64,000 nucleotides of DNA, from contig JAWNZC010000232.1 in assembly GCA_035771165.1 (NCBI GenBank), positions 573,001 through 637,000 of the forward strand, in the 5' to 3' direction. The notes beneath the pieces were generated by a model that saw only the letters and a list, made by a program, of their open reading frames with translations, searched no databases and was not told where the DNA came from. Both the position numbers and the translations under genes were made by a program. Numbering within the stretch: the stretch's first letter is position 1; each line of letters opens with the position of its first letter. Shown here in pieces: positions 18,301 through 28,669 of the stretch. This stretch comes from Paragorgia papillata (lineage: Eukaryota > Cnidaria > Anthozoa > Scleralcyonacea > Coralliidae).

Positions 18301-19242
18301 AAGTTAGGTTTAAAATTAACGAAAATCCACCGAGGAATTACTTTTAAGGAAGAAGCTTGGTTAGCAAAATACATCAAGTTAAACACAGACTTAAGAACTA
18401 AGGCAACATCGGAATTTGAGAAAAACTTCTTCAAACTAATGAACAACTCCGTTTTTGGAAAGACGATGGAAAACGTAAGAAACCGGGTGGATGTAAGGTT
18501 AGTTACAAATGAAGACCAAATGGAAAAATTAGCTTGTAAGTCCAACTTCAACGGATTCAACATTTTTACGAAAAACCTTGTGGCAGTTCACATGAAAAAA
18601 AACAATGTAAAACTTAACAAACCAATATACTTAGGTATGAGTATTTTAGATCTCAGTAAAACCTTAATGTATGACTTCCATTATAATTACATTAAACCTA
18701 AATACGGTGATAACGCTAGTTTGTTATTCACAGACACAGACTCATTGTGTTATGAAATTAAAACTGATGACTTTTTTAAAGACATCTCAGAAGACGTTCA
18801 CGACAAGTTTGATACAAGTAATTTTCCGGCTACTCACCCAAGCGGTATTCCAACAGGAGTCAACAAAAAGGTAATTGGGATGATGAAAAGTGAAACGGGT
18901 GAAAAACAAATTTCTGAATTTGTTGGGCTTAGGAGTAAGCTGTACGCTTACAAAATGGATGAAGATCTAAATTTAAAAACACAACAATGGGAAAGCGAAG
19001 AAGAAAAGAAGTGCAAAGGTGTCAAGAAAGGTGTGGTAAAAAATGAGATCACCTTTCAAGATTACAAGGATTGTTTGTTTACAAATAAGAACATCCTAAA
19101 AGGAATGAACACCTTCAGATCAAGACAACATGAAATATTTACCGAACACATCAACAAAATAGCACTTTCGGCAGACGACGACAAAAGAATTATCGGCAAA
19201 GACGGAATTCGGACTTTAGCATACGGTCACCGGCAATCTTAG
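15358..19242 (+). CDS. Protein-primed family B DNA polymerase of element A, intact
   Basis: 1294 residues. Replicates the linear element by protein priming. Residues 1-130 are a Q/K/E-rich coiled coil. A C2H2-like finger (CVRC...H...C) is near 426-445. Exonuclease motif I (DFEA) is near 482. A Cys/His cluster (CYAC...DHCHLTGKYRG) is near 582-604. HNLEGYDSH is near 630. Polymerase motif A (DVNNLYG) is at 892, motif B (NNSVFGKTMENVR) near 1029, motif C (TDTDS) near 1126. It ends about 270 bp from the tip of A. The start directly follows the TATAATAAAGAGAG motif; a second ATG is the next codon. No break is seen, unlike the element B copy. Confidence 0.93.
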   Translation: MMWNKGITDYVKKLQLKKERQLQQQEAKLQQEKARLQRQERRQEQEQKTQQERFKRQEEKNKQKLQQKINKALTKAKKLWNKQELKEQKKKQHKETIKWRKEIKQESNRQFKLEEGPKWKGSKKLGNIREKLNSKLWSVHNSKKKAQAMTKDTHATLVLDALRGKAGRWAIAGDGIRDPRVFLETTTPAVKKIIHETDSIGKKVISVLTCKLIKHDLITGEVEISTVYFRSYAHSMISEEDIEVEYSQMKEKMLESLATHQKNGSGWRLHSVDQLEIFIAKYKPMRGKSYKPLPKKLTGKKAIINIKNNDDMCFKSAVTRALNPVEKNNTNITKILKQQAEQLKWGKTPFPTAIKDIPKFEKENNLSINVLSYDDETEKIYPLKISKEKHENIITLFLYDKHYSVVKNTSRLLSSQLSKHTSIKHICVRCFNGFTTKEILIKHQEVCNTHAAQNQIYPKEGSTTCFKQFHKTTNIPFFICGDFEALLLPIKTTEKDNSKSFTTAYQKHNPSGFYYTVNCIDENIYKTKTVRYTMKEEGEDIGKIFVEYLEKEMREIYNITKVDKPIKMSRAEEKKFKNAIKCYACEKPLGKDRVRDHCHLTGKYRGAAHNKCNLKMKKPTFVPVLFHNLEGYDSHLFVKSLGLTEGSINCIPKTDEKYISFSKKVVMETGEDKDGKKWETKHELRFLDSLKFTSGSLDSLVKNLASDQFKTLEKEFSKTHTNNQINLLKRKGVFPYEFMTCFNKLSYPSLPSKSEFYSKLNDSHISDEDYKHAQNVWSEFGCKTMRDYHDLYLKTDVLLLTDVIKNFRNVCMKNYGLDPLWYYTSPGLAWDAALKLTGVELDLLTDPKMYLMVEKGIRGGISTITKRYAKANNKYLKKFDLKKESIFIPYLDVNNLYGWPMSEPLPVKDFKWIPKNELKYWEKIPCILEVDLEYPEELHNLHNEYPLAAEQIEVNGVKKLIPNLNNKEKYVIHHKALKQCLKLGLKLTKIHRGITFKEEAWLAKYIKLNTDLRTKATSEFEKNFFKLMNNSVFGKTMENVRNRVDVRLVTNEDQMEKLACKSNFNGFNIFTKNLVAVHMKKNNVKLNKPIYLGMSILDLSKTLMYDFHYNYIKPKYGDNASLLFTDTDSLCYEIKTDDFFKDISEDVHDKFDTSNFPATHPSGIPTGVNKKVIGMMKSETGEKQISEFVGLRSKLYAYKMDEDLNLKTQQWESEEEKKCKGVKKGVVKNEITFQDYKDCLFTNKNILKGMNTFRSRQHEIFTEHINKIALSADDDKRIIGKDGIRTLAYGHRQS

Positions 19243-19512
19243 GAAACCTTCGGAATTCTCCGGTTTAAATTATGGCAGGCGGGTGGGGTGGGGTGTAAAA
19301 AAATCTTCGGTTTAAATTATGGCAGGCGGGTGGGGTGGGGTGGAGCCAAAGGCGGGTGGGGTGGGGTGGAGCCAAAGGCGGGTGGGGTGGGATCCCAAGA
19401 AATGTAAACATTTTTGAATTCATATTTTGGTAAGATATGAATTTAAGATTTGGGAAAGAGAAAACACCTCGGAAATGAAAAAGTTAGCCAGAACATACAC
19501 TTTCCTACTACT
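19243..19512 (+). repeat. Right terminal region of element A
   Basis: Contains G-rich tandem repeats (19261-19392), a hairpin AATTCATAT...ATATGAATT (19417-19443) and the tip CATACACTTTCCTACTACT. The complement of the tip, AGTAGTAGGAAAGTGTATG, resembles the B tip AGTAGTGGTAATGTGTATG. The matching left repeat is outside the window. Confidence 0.75.
19261..19392 (+). repeat. G-rich tandem repeats in the end of element A
   Basis: Two copies of a 35-bp unit (CGGTTTAAATTATGGC then GGGTGGGGTGGGG), then two copies of a shorter unit (GAGCCAAAGGCGGGTGGGG), then a partial unit. Each holds several G runs of 3-4. Confidence 0.85.
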
Positions 19513-19668
19513 TACGGTTATCGAGATCGCGGACCAACCTAGGTCTACTATAGTATAAAAAGCATTGTGAGCGTGTTTATCATTAAAACACAAATTAACT
19601 TCGAACAACACAACAAAAGGCGTCAGGAGAAGCAAAAAACTCGCCACTCCTGCATGAAAATCCGCCAT
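19513..19668 (-). pseudogene. Possible host exon with signal peptide cut by element A
   Basis: On the minus strand an ATG in ATCATGG context opens a 52-codon frame beginning MADFHAGVASFLLLL, with a hydrophobic core like a signal peptide. The frame then runs straight into the tip of A at 19512. No homology is recognised. It could be the first exon of a host gene into which A inserted, or chance. Confidence 0.35.
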
Positions 19669-19774
19669 GATGAAACATCAGCATTTGAGCTGTGACGTCA
19701 GAAGTGCCGTTTGGCGACACAAAAAAAAATAACAGAGCCAAAACTTAGACTCGTCTACCTGCGGTAGCCCGAGT

Positions 19775-19870
19775 AATAAAGGATGACGAACTTTAAAATA
19801 GTAAATTCTAGTATCCAGACGAGAAAGGAACACCATAAAATAACGCTAGTTCGGTGTTTAGACGAAGATA
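19775..19870 (+). repeat. 97-bp direct repeat, copy 1
   Basis: Starts AATAAAGGATGACGAACTTT. Copy 2 is at 20645-20741, with about five differences. The pair flanks the SAP-domain frame. Confidence 0.85.
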
Positions 19871-20273
19871 ACATGGTCAACGCTAGAACCGGCAGTGAGC
19901 GCCGAGTTCGTCATGGCTTGAACGGCAGCCCGAGCTGCATTGGTCGCTATTCGTTGACGGATTGTTCTACGCTTCGAGTCAGGATCGACTGAATTTGGGC
20001 TATCTGCGCGTCGGTTAATAAATTTGGAGGTGGTGTTGGCGACGCTTGAATACCCGAGGAACTCGCGGAAGGACTGACAGACGGACTCGCGGTCAAACTC
20101 GCTGAGGCGTGCTGTCGTAGTCGGGCGACTAGTGTGTCTCTCCGGCCATGGATAGTCAAACCTTTTTCGGCGCAACGCTGTCGAAGGTTCGCTAGGCTGT
20201 TCTCGTCGGTCGACTGTGCCGTTTGTCGTTCTGTCGTTCGACGACGACGAACTGGAGGCATTGCCAAAGCCAA
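19858..20273 (-). pseudogene. SAP-domain reading frame, frameshifted
   Basis: The frame from 20273 encodes 108 residues: a basic start (PVRRRRT), a SAP-like motif at about 26-56 (SLANLRQRCAEKGLTIHGRR), a Ser/Pro-rich linker and a helical end, stopping near 19947. Coding-like sequence (NAARAAVQAM) continues in another frame to about 19858, implying one frameshift. Upstream on the same strand are a CCAAT box, a GGCGCGAAAA E2F-like site (about 20413-20422) and TATA-like sequence. SAP-plus-helix proteins of this sort occur as first frames of some retroelements (DIRS/Ngaro-like), but no reverse transcriptase is here. Confidence 0.45.
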
Positions 20274-20644
20274 TTTGAAATATTTTCTTTTACAGCTTTA
20301 CGCGTTTTGATTGTGCGTGCTATATATTTGTATAGAGCTCATGTACCAAGTGAAAGGGTTTAGCGCGCGTTTTGCTTATATGTGACTCTTTTGAAATGCT
20401 ATTGGTTACTTTTTCGCGCCAGGGACTAGTCATTTGTTATTCACGTGCACTGGCAAGCTGGATGAGCAAAAGCAAATGGACTTTAGAGCCGATCTGGCGT
20501 ATATCTGACATGTTGATAGCTTAAACCACCTGAAAAACATCTGTTTTGCCAAAACCCAAGACACGCCTTGATAAGAATGTTTCCTCATTAACCTTATTTT
20601 ATTAATGGCTTAATAAAATGGCTTAAAACGACGAAAATAAATTA

Positions 20645-20741
20645 AATAAAGGACGACGAACTTTAAAATAGTAAATTCTAGTATCCAGACGAGAAAGAAA
20701 CACCATAAAATAACGTTAGTTCGATGTTTAGACGAAGTTAC
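20645..20741 (+). repeat. 97-bp direct repeat, copy 2
   Basis: Near-copy of 19775-19870. Confidence 0.85.
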
Positions 20742-20874
20742 AGGAAGCTGAAGACCAAGAAATACAAGATTGATTTTAAAATAAAAAGTGCCATATAATA
20801 AACTACTTAAAACAGTGAGCCAAAACAAACCAGACTAGGATAATTGAAAACCAGACATTTCAAGTTTGACCTTT

Positions 20875-21065
20875 GGGTTGTGAAAGGGTTTCACTTGGGA
20901 GCCAATCAGATTGCACAGAAATAGATCATAATTCCATTTCTGAAATGGTTTCGCAGTCTGGCCAATAAGCGTCAAATACGGTGAAATGGTTTCCATCACA
21001 AGCCAATCATATTCTCGATATTTAAGTACATTGGAAATGGTTTCCAGTCTGAGCCAATCATTATT
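20875..21065 (+). repeat. Degenerate tandem repeat with CCAAT motifs
   Basis: Four units of 45-68 bp, each with GTGAAA(G/T)GGTTTC or a variant followed by GCCAAT(C/A)A. Confidence 0.6.
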
Positions 21066-23220
21066 GCGATATTAAATTGCAATATCATATTTCATCAATT
21101 AGTAACAATTAGCAACTTGCTTTTGTGATGTTGCAAAATGTTATCATAGTGTGACTTGGGTTAACAATATTACTGCGTAGGGTTATTCATGGTGGTCGAA
21201 AACGGTCACAAAATGCACTGTCACAAAATATTCAATGCAATCCGTTTATCAGTAGACAAATTTTTCTGGCGTGTTACCAATGAACATTTCCTGTTGTTGA
21301 AAAACTTAATTCCATACTTGACATGTGGTACTCATGGACTATCATTTGTCACAACTTACATGATATAAAATAACATGAATTTAATAAAAATATTCCAGTG
21401 GGAAAGGGCTCGAACATCGATACAGTAACTTTAATATTTACGAGCATTATAAAAATATATCTCCCTTTTCCTGACTTTTAAAACCACGCCACCACTAAGT
21501 TTGTTAAGCTGTGATGACAGATGATATCAAGATCAAGATCTTTATATCTACAAGCACTTGATGCTTCTCATATCATAACCACCATATAGTATTGTTGATC
21601 GTTCGACCCGAAAACTAATGTTTCTTGGTTCAGTACGAAATCATGTTTTCTTAAGATTTCCATGCAGTTGATCTGTAGACTTTGCAAAAAATGCTTTAGC
21701 ACCTTGCCCTCGGGCTGTGTTTTAATGAACATCATATGATATTTATGACTACGTCTATGACCTACGGAAGGTGTTACCCCTGTTTTAAACGAGGAACGGT
21801 TGAGGTATTGAGCTGGGTCGAATTCTTTAATTCGCCGTTAATATGACGTCTAAAAGAAGACGAACAGAAGACGTAAAATACGTCTTACTAAGACGAATAA
21901 TTCGTCTAAAGAGGCATTTGATTAAAAGTTTGTTTTTAAGACGTTGCTTAAGGCGGTAAACCAGATTTCTGATGTGTTAGGGTTTTTGTTGAAGTTGTTA
22001 AAATCTTGAAATTCACTGAAGCTGGAAAAGCCGTGAAAGATCTGGACAGGTCCCTTGAAGCACGGTTAATAGAAGGGAGACTGGTTAGGCTAGCCAGCGA
22101 ACTTCAAAGGGGGCGGCAAAATGATGTCGGGAACCGTCGAAAAAACGTGTCACGTGATGCGCTAGCTGCATAGCTTCGTAAACATTAAAGGTGATACATA
22201 GGGAGTTCTTAGTACTTTATAGAAACGAGAGCTTTTTCCAAAGCTTGAAGCTAATTTGTTGACATGAAACTTGATGTGGGCTTTGAACATGTCCTTTGGC
22301 AACATGTGGAAGAATTTTCAGTCGTTTTTAATAGAAGAGAAACGCGGTTTTTATCGTCATTTAAAGCCGAGAGTCAAGCCATTCACATTAAAGGTGATCG
22401 CAGCAAAGCGAGAAATTTCTTGGATGTTTATTGTTGGTGATTGTATCACTTGAATATTTCTGTCACTGCCACTGAAGTCGGATAAGTAAAGGATGTCTTG
22501 AAGCCACGGTTCTCGAACGAAATGGAAGGTAGAAAGTTATGCGCACTGCGCAATGACTATATTAAAAGTTTGTTAAAATCAAAGGCTTTTTAATATGAAT
22601 ATTTAGTACGAAGTATACAAACTCCAAACATTAATAATTAAAAGCTTTGCTGACATAATTTTACCGAAAGTGGAATCAGGTTATTTATAAGTGTCTACAC
22701 TCTTTTCAGTTTTGAAGGGTTATATTAAAATTCCGCAGTTGTATGAAGTGTGAACTTGTATTATTCAAACTAGGCTGCAAGAAATCTTGATAATTTATCC
22801 TCAGTAAACGTCCACTATTTATAAGAACCCACAACATGTTCTTACTAAACTGGCCTATGTTTAGTTAATATTTATTTAATAATAACTTAGCCATGGTGTC
22901 AATTTCTTCAAAAGAATTATAAATTATTTTGCTGTGATGCTATTAAACTATTAATTACTCCAAAATACCACTGGATTTAAGTAAAATATGTGTCTATTAT
23001 TCTCAATCACTGGCCCATTTTGAAGTCAATGTTGTTTTTATTTTAGTGGTAAGATAGAGAACTGACATAAGAATTTGGTATTGTCCTTGTTTGATGCTTT
23101 GCTAGTACCATTCAACTAAAGTTATTTTTTTAAACCTATTTCAAATATCAGGTTCAAAAAGGTTATGTGGAATGTTCTTACTAGATATATGGATGTTTAT
23201 TATACTGTTGTAGTAATTGT
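21066..23220. other. No gene recognised
   Basis: AT-rich DNA with only short chance frames. It contains two adjacent perfect hairpins at 21868-21886 and 21891-21907 made of AGACG/CGTCT motifs. Confidence 0.5.
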
Positions 23221-24771
23221 CAGGGGCGGATCTAGAAATATTTATACCTTAGTCAAATTTGTTGAACTCCACATTTTTACGGCATGCGCCCCCCTGGGAA
23301 ATTTTTAAAATTTGGGGTCTCTGAAACGGCGTTTTCCGCACTCTGACAGCAATTTTGAGCACAATTTTAAAAGTCTTAAAACATGTTTTTAATGGCGCCT
23401 TGTGTCCCAAAGTATGATGCACATTGCTACGTTACGTATACGCATCATTCTTGTTTCTGAAACCTTATTTATAATTCTTTATGTAATTTTATACTGCATG
23501 TCTAACAGGCCTTGGTTCCCGTCATTTGATACGCAACATATATAGCCACAGGCTAATGGGCTAATATTCATTTGCGCTTTGTTAGTATAAAATCAAGTAT
23601 CTCCGTCGACGATTTACTCCCTTATATCACGCTACTTTAACACCCGTGTGGTTCTCATTACCTACTCTAAAACTTATAAATTACGACTGTTTACCGAGTT
23701 CAAATGAGGACACAGATTTTACACAAATACAGGGAAAACCCTAACTTGCATGCCCGCAGCCAGACGTATTTTGAAATTGAAACCAAAACCCTGAATAAAT
23801 TTAACAAATCTAGCAATCTTTTATCTCGTAGAACGACCATAAACACGGGAATAATGAATCGTGTTGTCAGATATTTCACGTATCTCAAGCTGCCTTTCGA
23901 AAGCGCAACAAAAAAGCTGTCAGCTTGTAATTTCGAAAAACTTTTATCAGTATAGGCTCATAAATTCATAAACATTTTCGCGCTCCGAGACCAGTTATGA
24001 CCTCAAGAATTGAAAGCAATACAGCACTATTGCATCGGACAGCTTCATAAACACCAGTCATAATGAATATATGAAAACATTTTAAATTAAACTTGCCTTG
24101 GACTTTTTGAGCGAGAGAATGCCCTTTACGGCTTCACGTGTTGAGGTATTTATATTAGGTAAAGCAGTCTTGAGAAAATATTCTTCTTTAGTTACCGAGA
24201 ACTCGACAAACCATGACGCTTTCAGATGAAATCGATGCATATATTTGTCGCAATAACACCTTGTTGTTGCTTTTTAAAGCTGATCGCGCGCGATCAAATA
24301 TGCTTGTAGAAGCCATGATCGAGGCAAACAGATCGCACACTTGGTGGCTGGCAAGTTAGTAAAGGTTCTACATAGCCAATCAGATTGCTTAATTTGAGGT
24401 AAACAGTCGAGATTTAGAGCAAGCTGTGTTCAACCAATGAGAAAGGCTAAATCGGGTCAAATAAGTCAAAATGGCTGCCAGATACGGCAAACCAATCAGT
24501 GCTCAGAATTTACCTTGTTTCGACCAATCAGAGTGGCTAAAACGGGGTAAATAAGTCAAAATGGCTGCCAAATTCGGCAAACCTAATCAGTGCCACCAGG
24601 AGGTATAAAACGTCCGCGCGCCTCCCCGCAAATGGTCTTGGTGACGAATTACATTTTCCGCAATTGTTCTTGCTGCTATTACATCGTTTTTAACCGGACT
24701 TTTTTTTGCAATCGCTGGGTTTTTTTACCTTAGTCGTCTGACTTATTTGACTAACGCTAGATCCGCCCCTG
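23221..24771. mobile_element. hAT-like non-autonomous element with CAGGGGCGGATCTAG ends
   Basis: CAGGGGCGGATCTAG at 23221-23235 is mirrored as CTAGATCCGCCCCTG at 24757-24771, and TAGTCAAAT occurs just inside both ends. ATTGT is found on both sides (23216-23220, 24772-24776), shorter than the 8 bp expected of hAT. No transposase frame. It carries a promoter-like block at 24360-24612. Confidence 0.7.
24360..24612 (+). promoter_or_regulatory. CCAAT/TATA promoter-like block
   Basis: A 90-bp unit is repeated (about 24431 and 24521), each with ACCAAT, AAATAAGTCAAAATGGCTGCC or a close variant, and CGGCAAACC. Further CCAATCA motifs lie upstream, and GGTATAAAACG is at 24602-24612. No clear reading frame follows. 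Confidence 0.4.
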
Positions 24772-24776
24772 ATTGT

Positions 24777-26181
24777 AGTAACAGTGTCATTTGAATGTTA
24801 ACCCACTGCTGTGTAGGAGCTTGATTTTTGGCAGGGCTTGGTTAAATTGGTACATGTACCAATTTTATCGCTGCTCGGACCTTGTAAATAAGTAGTCTGA
24901 ACATGGGTAAAATTGTCTGGTAGCCAGCTCAGGCAGGAATGGGTTAATAAGTGCACATGAAAACCTGGAAAAACAAAAGATCTGTGTATGGTGAGGACCA
25001 TTCCAACAATATCACAGCTCATGGGCTAGAACCACTTTAATAATTTCAGGCTGAACGAAAGCTTACCTTGTAAATTCATGGCAATACTTGGTAGGAATTT
25101 TAGAACAAGTATATAAAATTTGTTTAGAAAACAACCTTGGGTGTTTTATTACTGGGTTAGGGTATTTTCCTAATTTAAATCCTGCCTTCAATAACTTAAT
25201 TAACCAGTTATTAAATAGCCTTTTGAACTGATCCAGGACTGAATCCAATAGACAGGTCTGATGGTGTAATTGATTCATTATCTGTATAATGAGGTATAAT
25301 AAAGAATGCCAACTTTATTTGATAAACTCTGTTAAAAGTTTACAAACAATTTCAGAGTTTATAATGTTAATTAATATTTAAAATGCAATTCGTTTATACT
25401 GTATACATATACTTCAAATTTGCTTAGTTATTTACAAATATCAAAGCTAGAGTAGTTCAACTTCAAGTTAGAGCATCTCGTGATCTCACCACTCCTCACC
25501 ATACAAGACTATTTTGTATAGTCTTGATTCATACTTTGGGAAACTCAGGATGCATTCCTGAGTGAATTAACTTAAACAGGTCAAGTAAGCATTTCTCTAG
25601 CTACATCTCATTTTTAAAACAGCAATGTGCCTTAAAATATTTATGCAAATCTCAAGTGCGCAAATATATTGTATTAAATAGTAGCAGTTGCAAAACAAAT
25701 TTGTGCATATGTTCAGTTATCTGAGTTCCATCAGGTTCCAGTAGTTCAAATGTTCAATGATCATGCATACTTCTCAACAGTGGTTATTTAGAAGGTTTTA
25801 TTCCCACTTGCAATTGGAATACGAAGATGGAGCGCCTTCTTTATTGACTTTTAACAGACTGATTCTTCCGTTTGACGTGGGCAAATTCTCAGTAGGATAC
25901 TTACAACAACCAAAACTTATCATTTAGGATCTGGAAATTAAAATCAATATCGGTTTTATAAATTCGACATGGACTACGTCAGAAAGCCCAGACTTTGCCG
26001 AGACCATAACAAGACGCGCAAAAAACAGAACAGAATATTTAAATATACTTACTTTTAAGAGTGCAATTTGGCTTCGCAAACGTAAACATTCTTCCCAATA
26101 AGTTGATTCAACTCCTGATTTATTTCTCTATTTTGCAAATTTATCGAAGCCATTCTTGTGTAGATTTTGTCTTTTGCGAGC
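24777..26181. other. No gene recognised
   Basis: AT-rich intergenic DNA; the frames of 71-74 codons look like chance. Confidence 0.5.
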
Positions 26182-26189
26182 TCGCCAGT

Positions 26190-27685
26190 CAGGGGCGGAT
26201 CTAGGGGTCGTCAAACCAGTCACGCGACTAACGTAAAAATTGCGGAGTTAAATAGTTAATTAATTAAAATTCGAATGATAGTCCAGTTATGATGAGTTAT
26301 CTATTTTCAAACAGCGGCACCATTGTAGTCCAGTTATCAAGTTTCATGCTGCGGCTGAGTTTCTGTAAAGTAATATTATCAAGTCAACGAACAGCGGACT
26401 TACGCGTGAGTTTTGACCGATCTGAGTCAGATTCTAGCCATCTGATTGGTCAATATGCTCATCTCCATGGAGATCAGCAATTTTGACCGATCTGTGGGGA
26501 GTTCTGACCGATTTAGGAATCAGGGGCTCGTATACAAGCTATCTGATTGGCTAATTAAAAAAATATTCGTATTCTTATTGGTCACATTTTTTGACCGATC
26601 TTGACCGATTCGCAGCGTGGGATATGATCTTGCTGTATACACTCAAGGGCTGACGAATCCAGCCTTTCTGATCGCTGCTTGGCCACTGAAGTTCAATTCG
26701 AAGTCCCACGTTAGAGTAGAAAGAATTTAAACAGCAATGTCTTGTAGTATTTACGATACTGTTCAGTCTGCTTTTGCGGGGAACGATCAAAAGTGTCTAC
26801 AAGAAATTTATGCTGATCTGATGAAACGAATCGACGCTTCGCCGAAGAGTTCTGTTGAAGAGCTTTTGAGTGCGATAAACAGCACGAACTTCTGCCTCAG
26901 TAGAAATTTTGGTGCCGAGAGTTTAATCCCGAAAAGAACAAGTCTTGTACTGCTATAAGGTAAATTTAACATATTTTGTCTTGTTTTAGAATGTCTATTA
27001 ACAGAACAAGCTGGGCGTATTTAGGCTTGTATATGATAATCTCGATGGAATTTACCCAAATTAGCATATTTTTGCGGTCAAAAGGTTATTAATATCTAAA
27101 TCATATAAATGCATTATAAAAGCAGCATTATATCAATTAATATCAGCTAAAGATTTCGACTTAGGTATCGATTATTCTATATATTTATTCACCGAAGCTA
27201 GTGACCGAACAAAATAAGTGGCATTGTATATTTGTATTTAGTCTGTTTTGTTAGGCTATCAATAGACCGACAGCATGGTCTGGTGTAATACGATCATAAC
27301 CTGCCAGGCTGCCAAAATTGCCTTTGGCTTTGCAGGAGAAAATGCTTTAACTGATGGGCATATTGACTAGTGTCATAAATATATATTATCTATTATTCTA
27401 TATATTTATTCACCGAACTAAATATGTGGCATTGTATTTTATAGTCTATTTTGTTGCTAATGTTAGGCTATCAATTGAGCGGACAGCATGGTGTGGTGTA
27501 ATACGATCATGTGAAATAAACTGTAAACTCCTGCTTTAAGCCAGTTAATTTTTAATTTAATACTGAATACCTGGTCTGTTCTCTGATGAATCATACAACC
27601 CCCCCAAAAAAATCCCACCCCCCCCCCCTGAGTGTTGACAACTAAAATTTTGACCAACGTATGAAAATTCCTGGATCCGCCCCTG
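26190..27685. mobile_element. hAT-type non-autonomous element with 8-bp duplication
   Basis: Starts CAGGGGCGGATCTAG and ends CTGGATCCGCCCCTG. The 8-bp sequence TCGCCAGT flanks both sides exactly (26182-26189 and 27686-27693), which is diagnostic of the hAT superfamily. Inside are repeated TTGACCGATCT motifs (26410-26610) and a duplicated segment of about 130 bp (about 27171-27300 and 27385-27520). No transposase; a 73-codon frame at 26737 is not recognised. Confidence 0.88.
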
Positions 27686-27910
27686 TCGCCAGTCACTATA
27701 TCTGCGCGAACGACCGCGATTTAAAGAGTGAAATCCACTGCTTTCTACTGCTCATTACTGACATGTTGCCAAATCAAGGGCTACGAGCATAGCTAGATTA
27801 CAAAACCCAAATAACGCATCGCCATTGGTCAATACCCATCACGTGATGGTTGTTTCACTTCCCTCATTTTTTGCGGATACTGGTTGCTAAACCATATCCG
27901 CTATGAGCGC

Positions 27911-27951
27911 GGTTGTGTGTGTGTATGTGTGTGTGTGTTTGTGTGTGTGTA
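27911..27951 (+). repeat. (GT)n microsatellite
   Basis: Interrupted GT dinucleotide run. Confidence 0.85.
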
Positions 27952-28204
27952 CGACGTTTTCGTCAATCACGTAATCAACGCAAACGACCAATAGCGGATC
28001 CGAATCAGCATACTTCAGAAGTCTTATTTGTATGTTCGAAGGGTTTACGAACGTGTACCAGAACAACGAATGGCAGATAAAAAGTTGAGTTTTGCTTCAG
28101 GTAATGAACATTTGCGCGCAATCACAAGACGCCAACGGTTTTGAGAATTCTTGCGGATTGTCTGGTTTTGAAACAATGTGTATGTACTGTTGTTTTATAC
28201 TATA

Positions 28205-28572
28205 AATACAAGCGCGCGGTGACTGACATGGTTTTTACCATCCGGCAGCTGCAAGAAAAAGCACGCGAACAACATGTCCCTTTGTATGTTGCATTCATTG
28301 ATCCCGAAAAGGCCTTCGACTCAGTAAATCGAGAAAAACTATGGCTCATCTTCGTGAGATACGGATGTCCACCGAATCTGAAACAAATTATTGCGCAGTT
28401 TCATGAAGGTATGGTAGGGAGAGTGTCCTATAATGGCTCCCTCTCAGACCCATTTCCGATACAGAACGGTGTGAAGCAGGGTTGCGTCTTAGTTCCAACA
28501 CTTTTCAACATCTTTGTTCTCCATTGCTCTGCGAAACAGCTCCGAAGGCTGTTCTATTGTGTACCGATTTGA
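28205..28572 (+). pseudogene. LINE reverse transcriptase fragment
   Basis: The frame has TIRQLQEKAREQ, then FIDPEKAFDSVNRE (RT motif A, FxDxxKAFD type), and NGVKQGCVLVPTLFN (motif B region) of non-LTR retrotransposon reverse transcriptases. The YxDD motif region is missing and no endonuclease is present, so this is a truncated relic. The open frame starts at 28141, but recognisable homology starts near 28220. Confidence 0.85.
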
Positions 28573-28669
28573 TGGACAACTCTTCAACCTTCAACGTCAG
28601 TAGTGATACCCCCCACTCTGGAGTCGAAAGGGGTGCCGCCCATTAAATATTCAATTTTTAATTATTCAT

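Larger units (their letters stand above)
1..19512 (+). mobile_element. Outer Polinton/Maverick element A, left end outside window, interrupted by element B
   Basis: Seen: integrase and membrane protein genes at the left edge, and a protein-primed DNA polymerase at 15358-19242. The right tip at 19512 reads CCTACTACT and is followed by TACGGT. Known: Polintons end in 5'-AG...CT-3' and duplicate 6 bp of target. Inferred: A starts left of this window with TACGGT then AGTAGTAGG, and 3153-14604 is a later insertion into it. The capsid genes of A are not in the window and may lie further left. The uninterrupted 1294-codon polymerase suggests A is fairly young. Confidence 0.8.

Noticed and set aside
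19420..19668. 82-codon minus-strand frame taken as one gene
   Set aside because: Its C-terminal 30 codons lie in the terminal repeat of element A, so only the part right of 19512 could be host coding.
22271..22453. 60-codon frame in host DNA
   Set aside because: No recognisable motif, no splice or promoter context; length is expected by chance.
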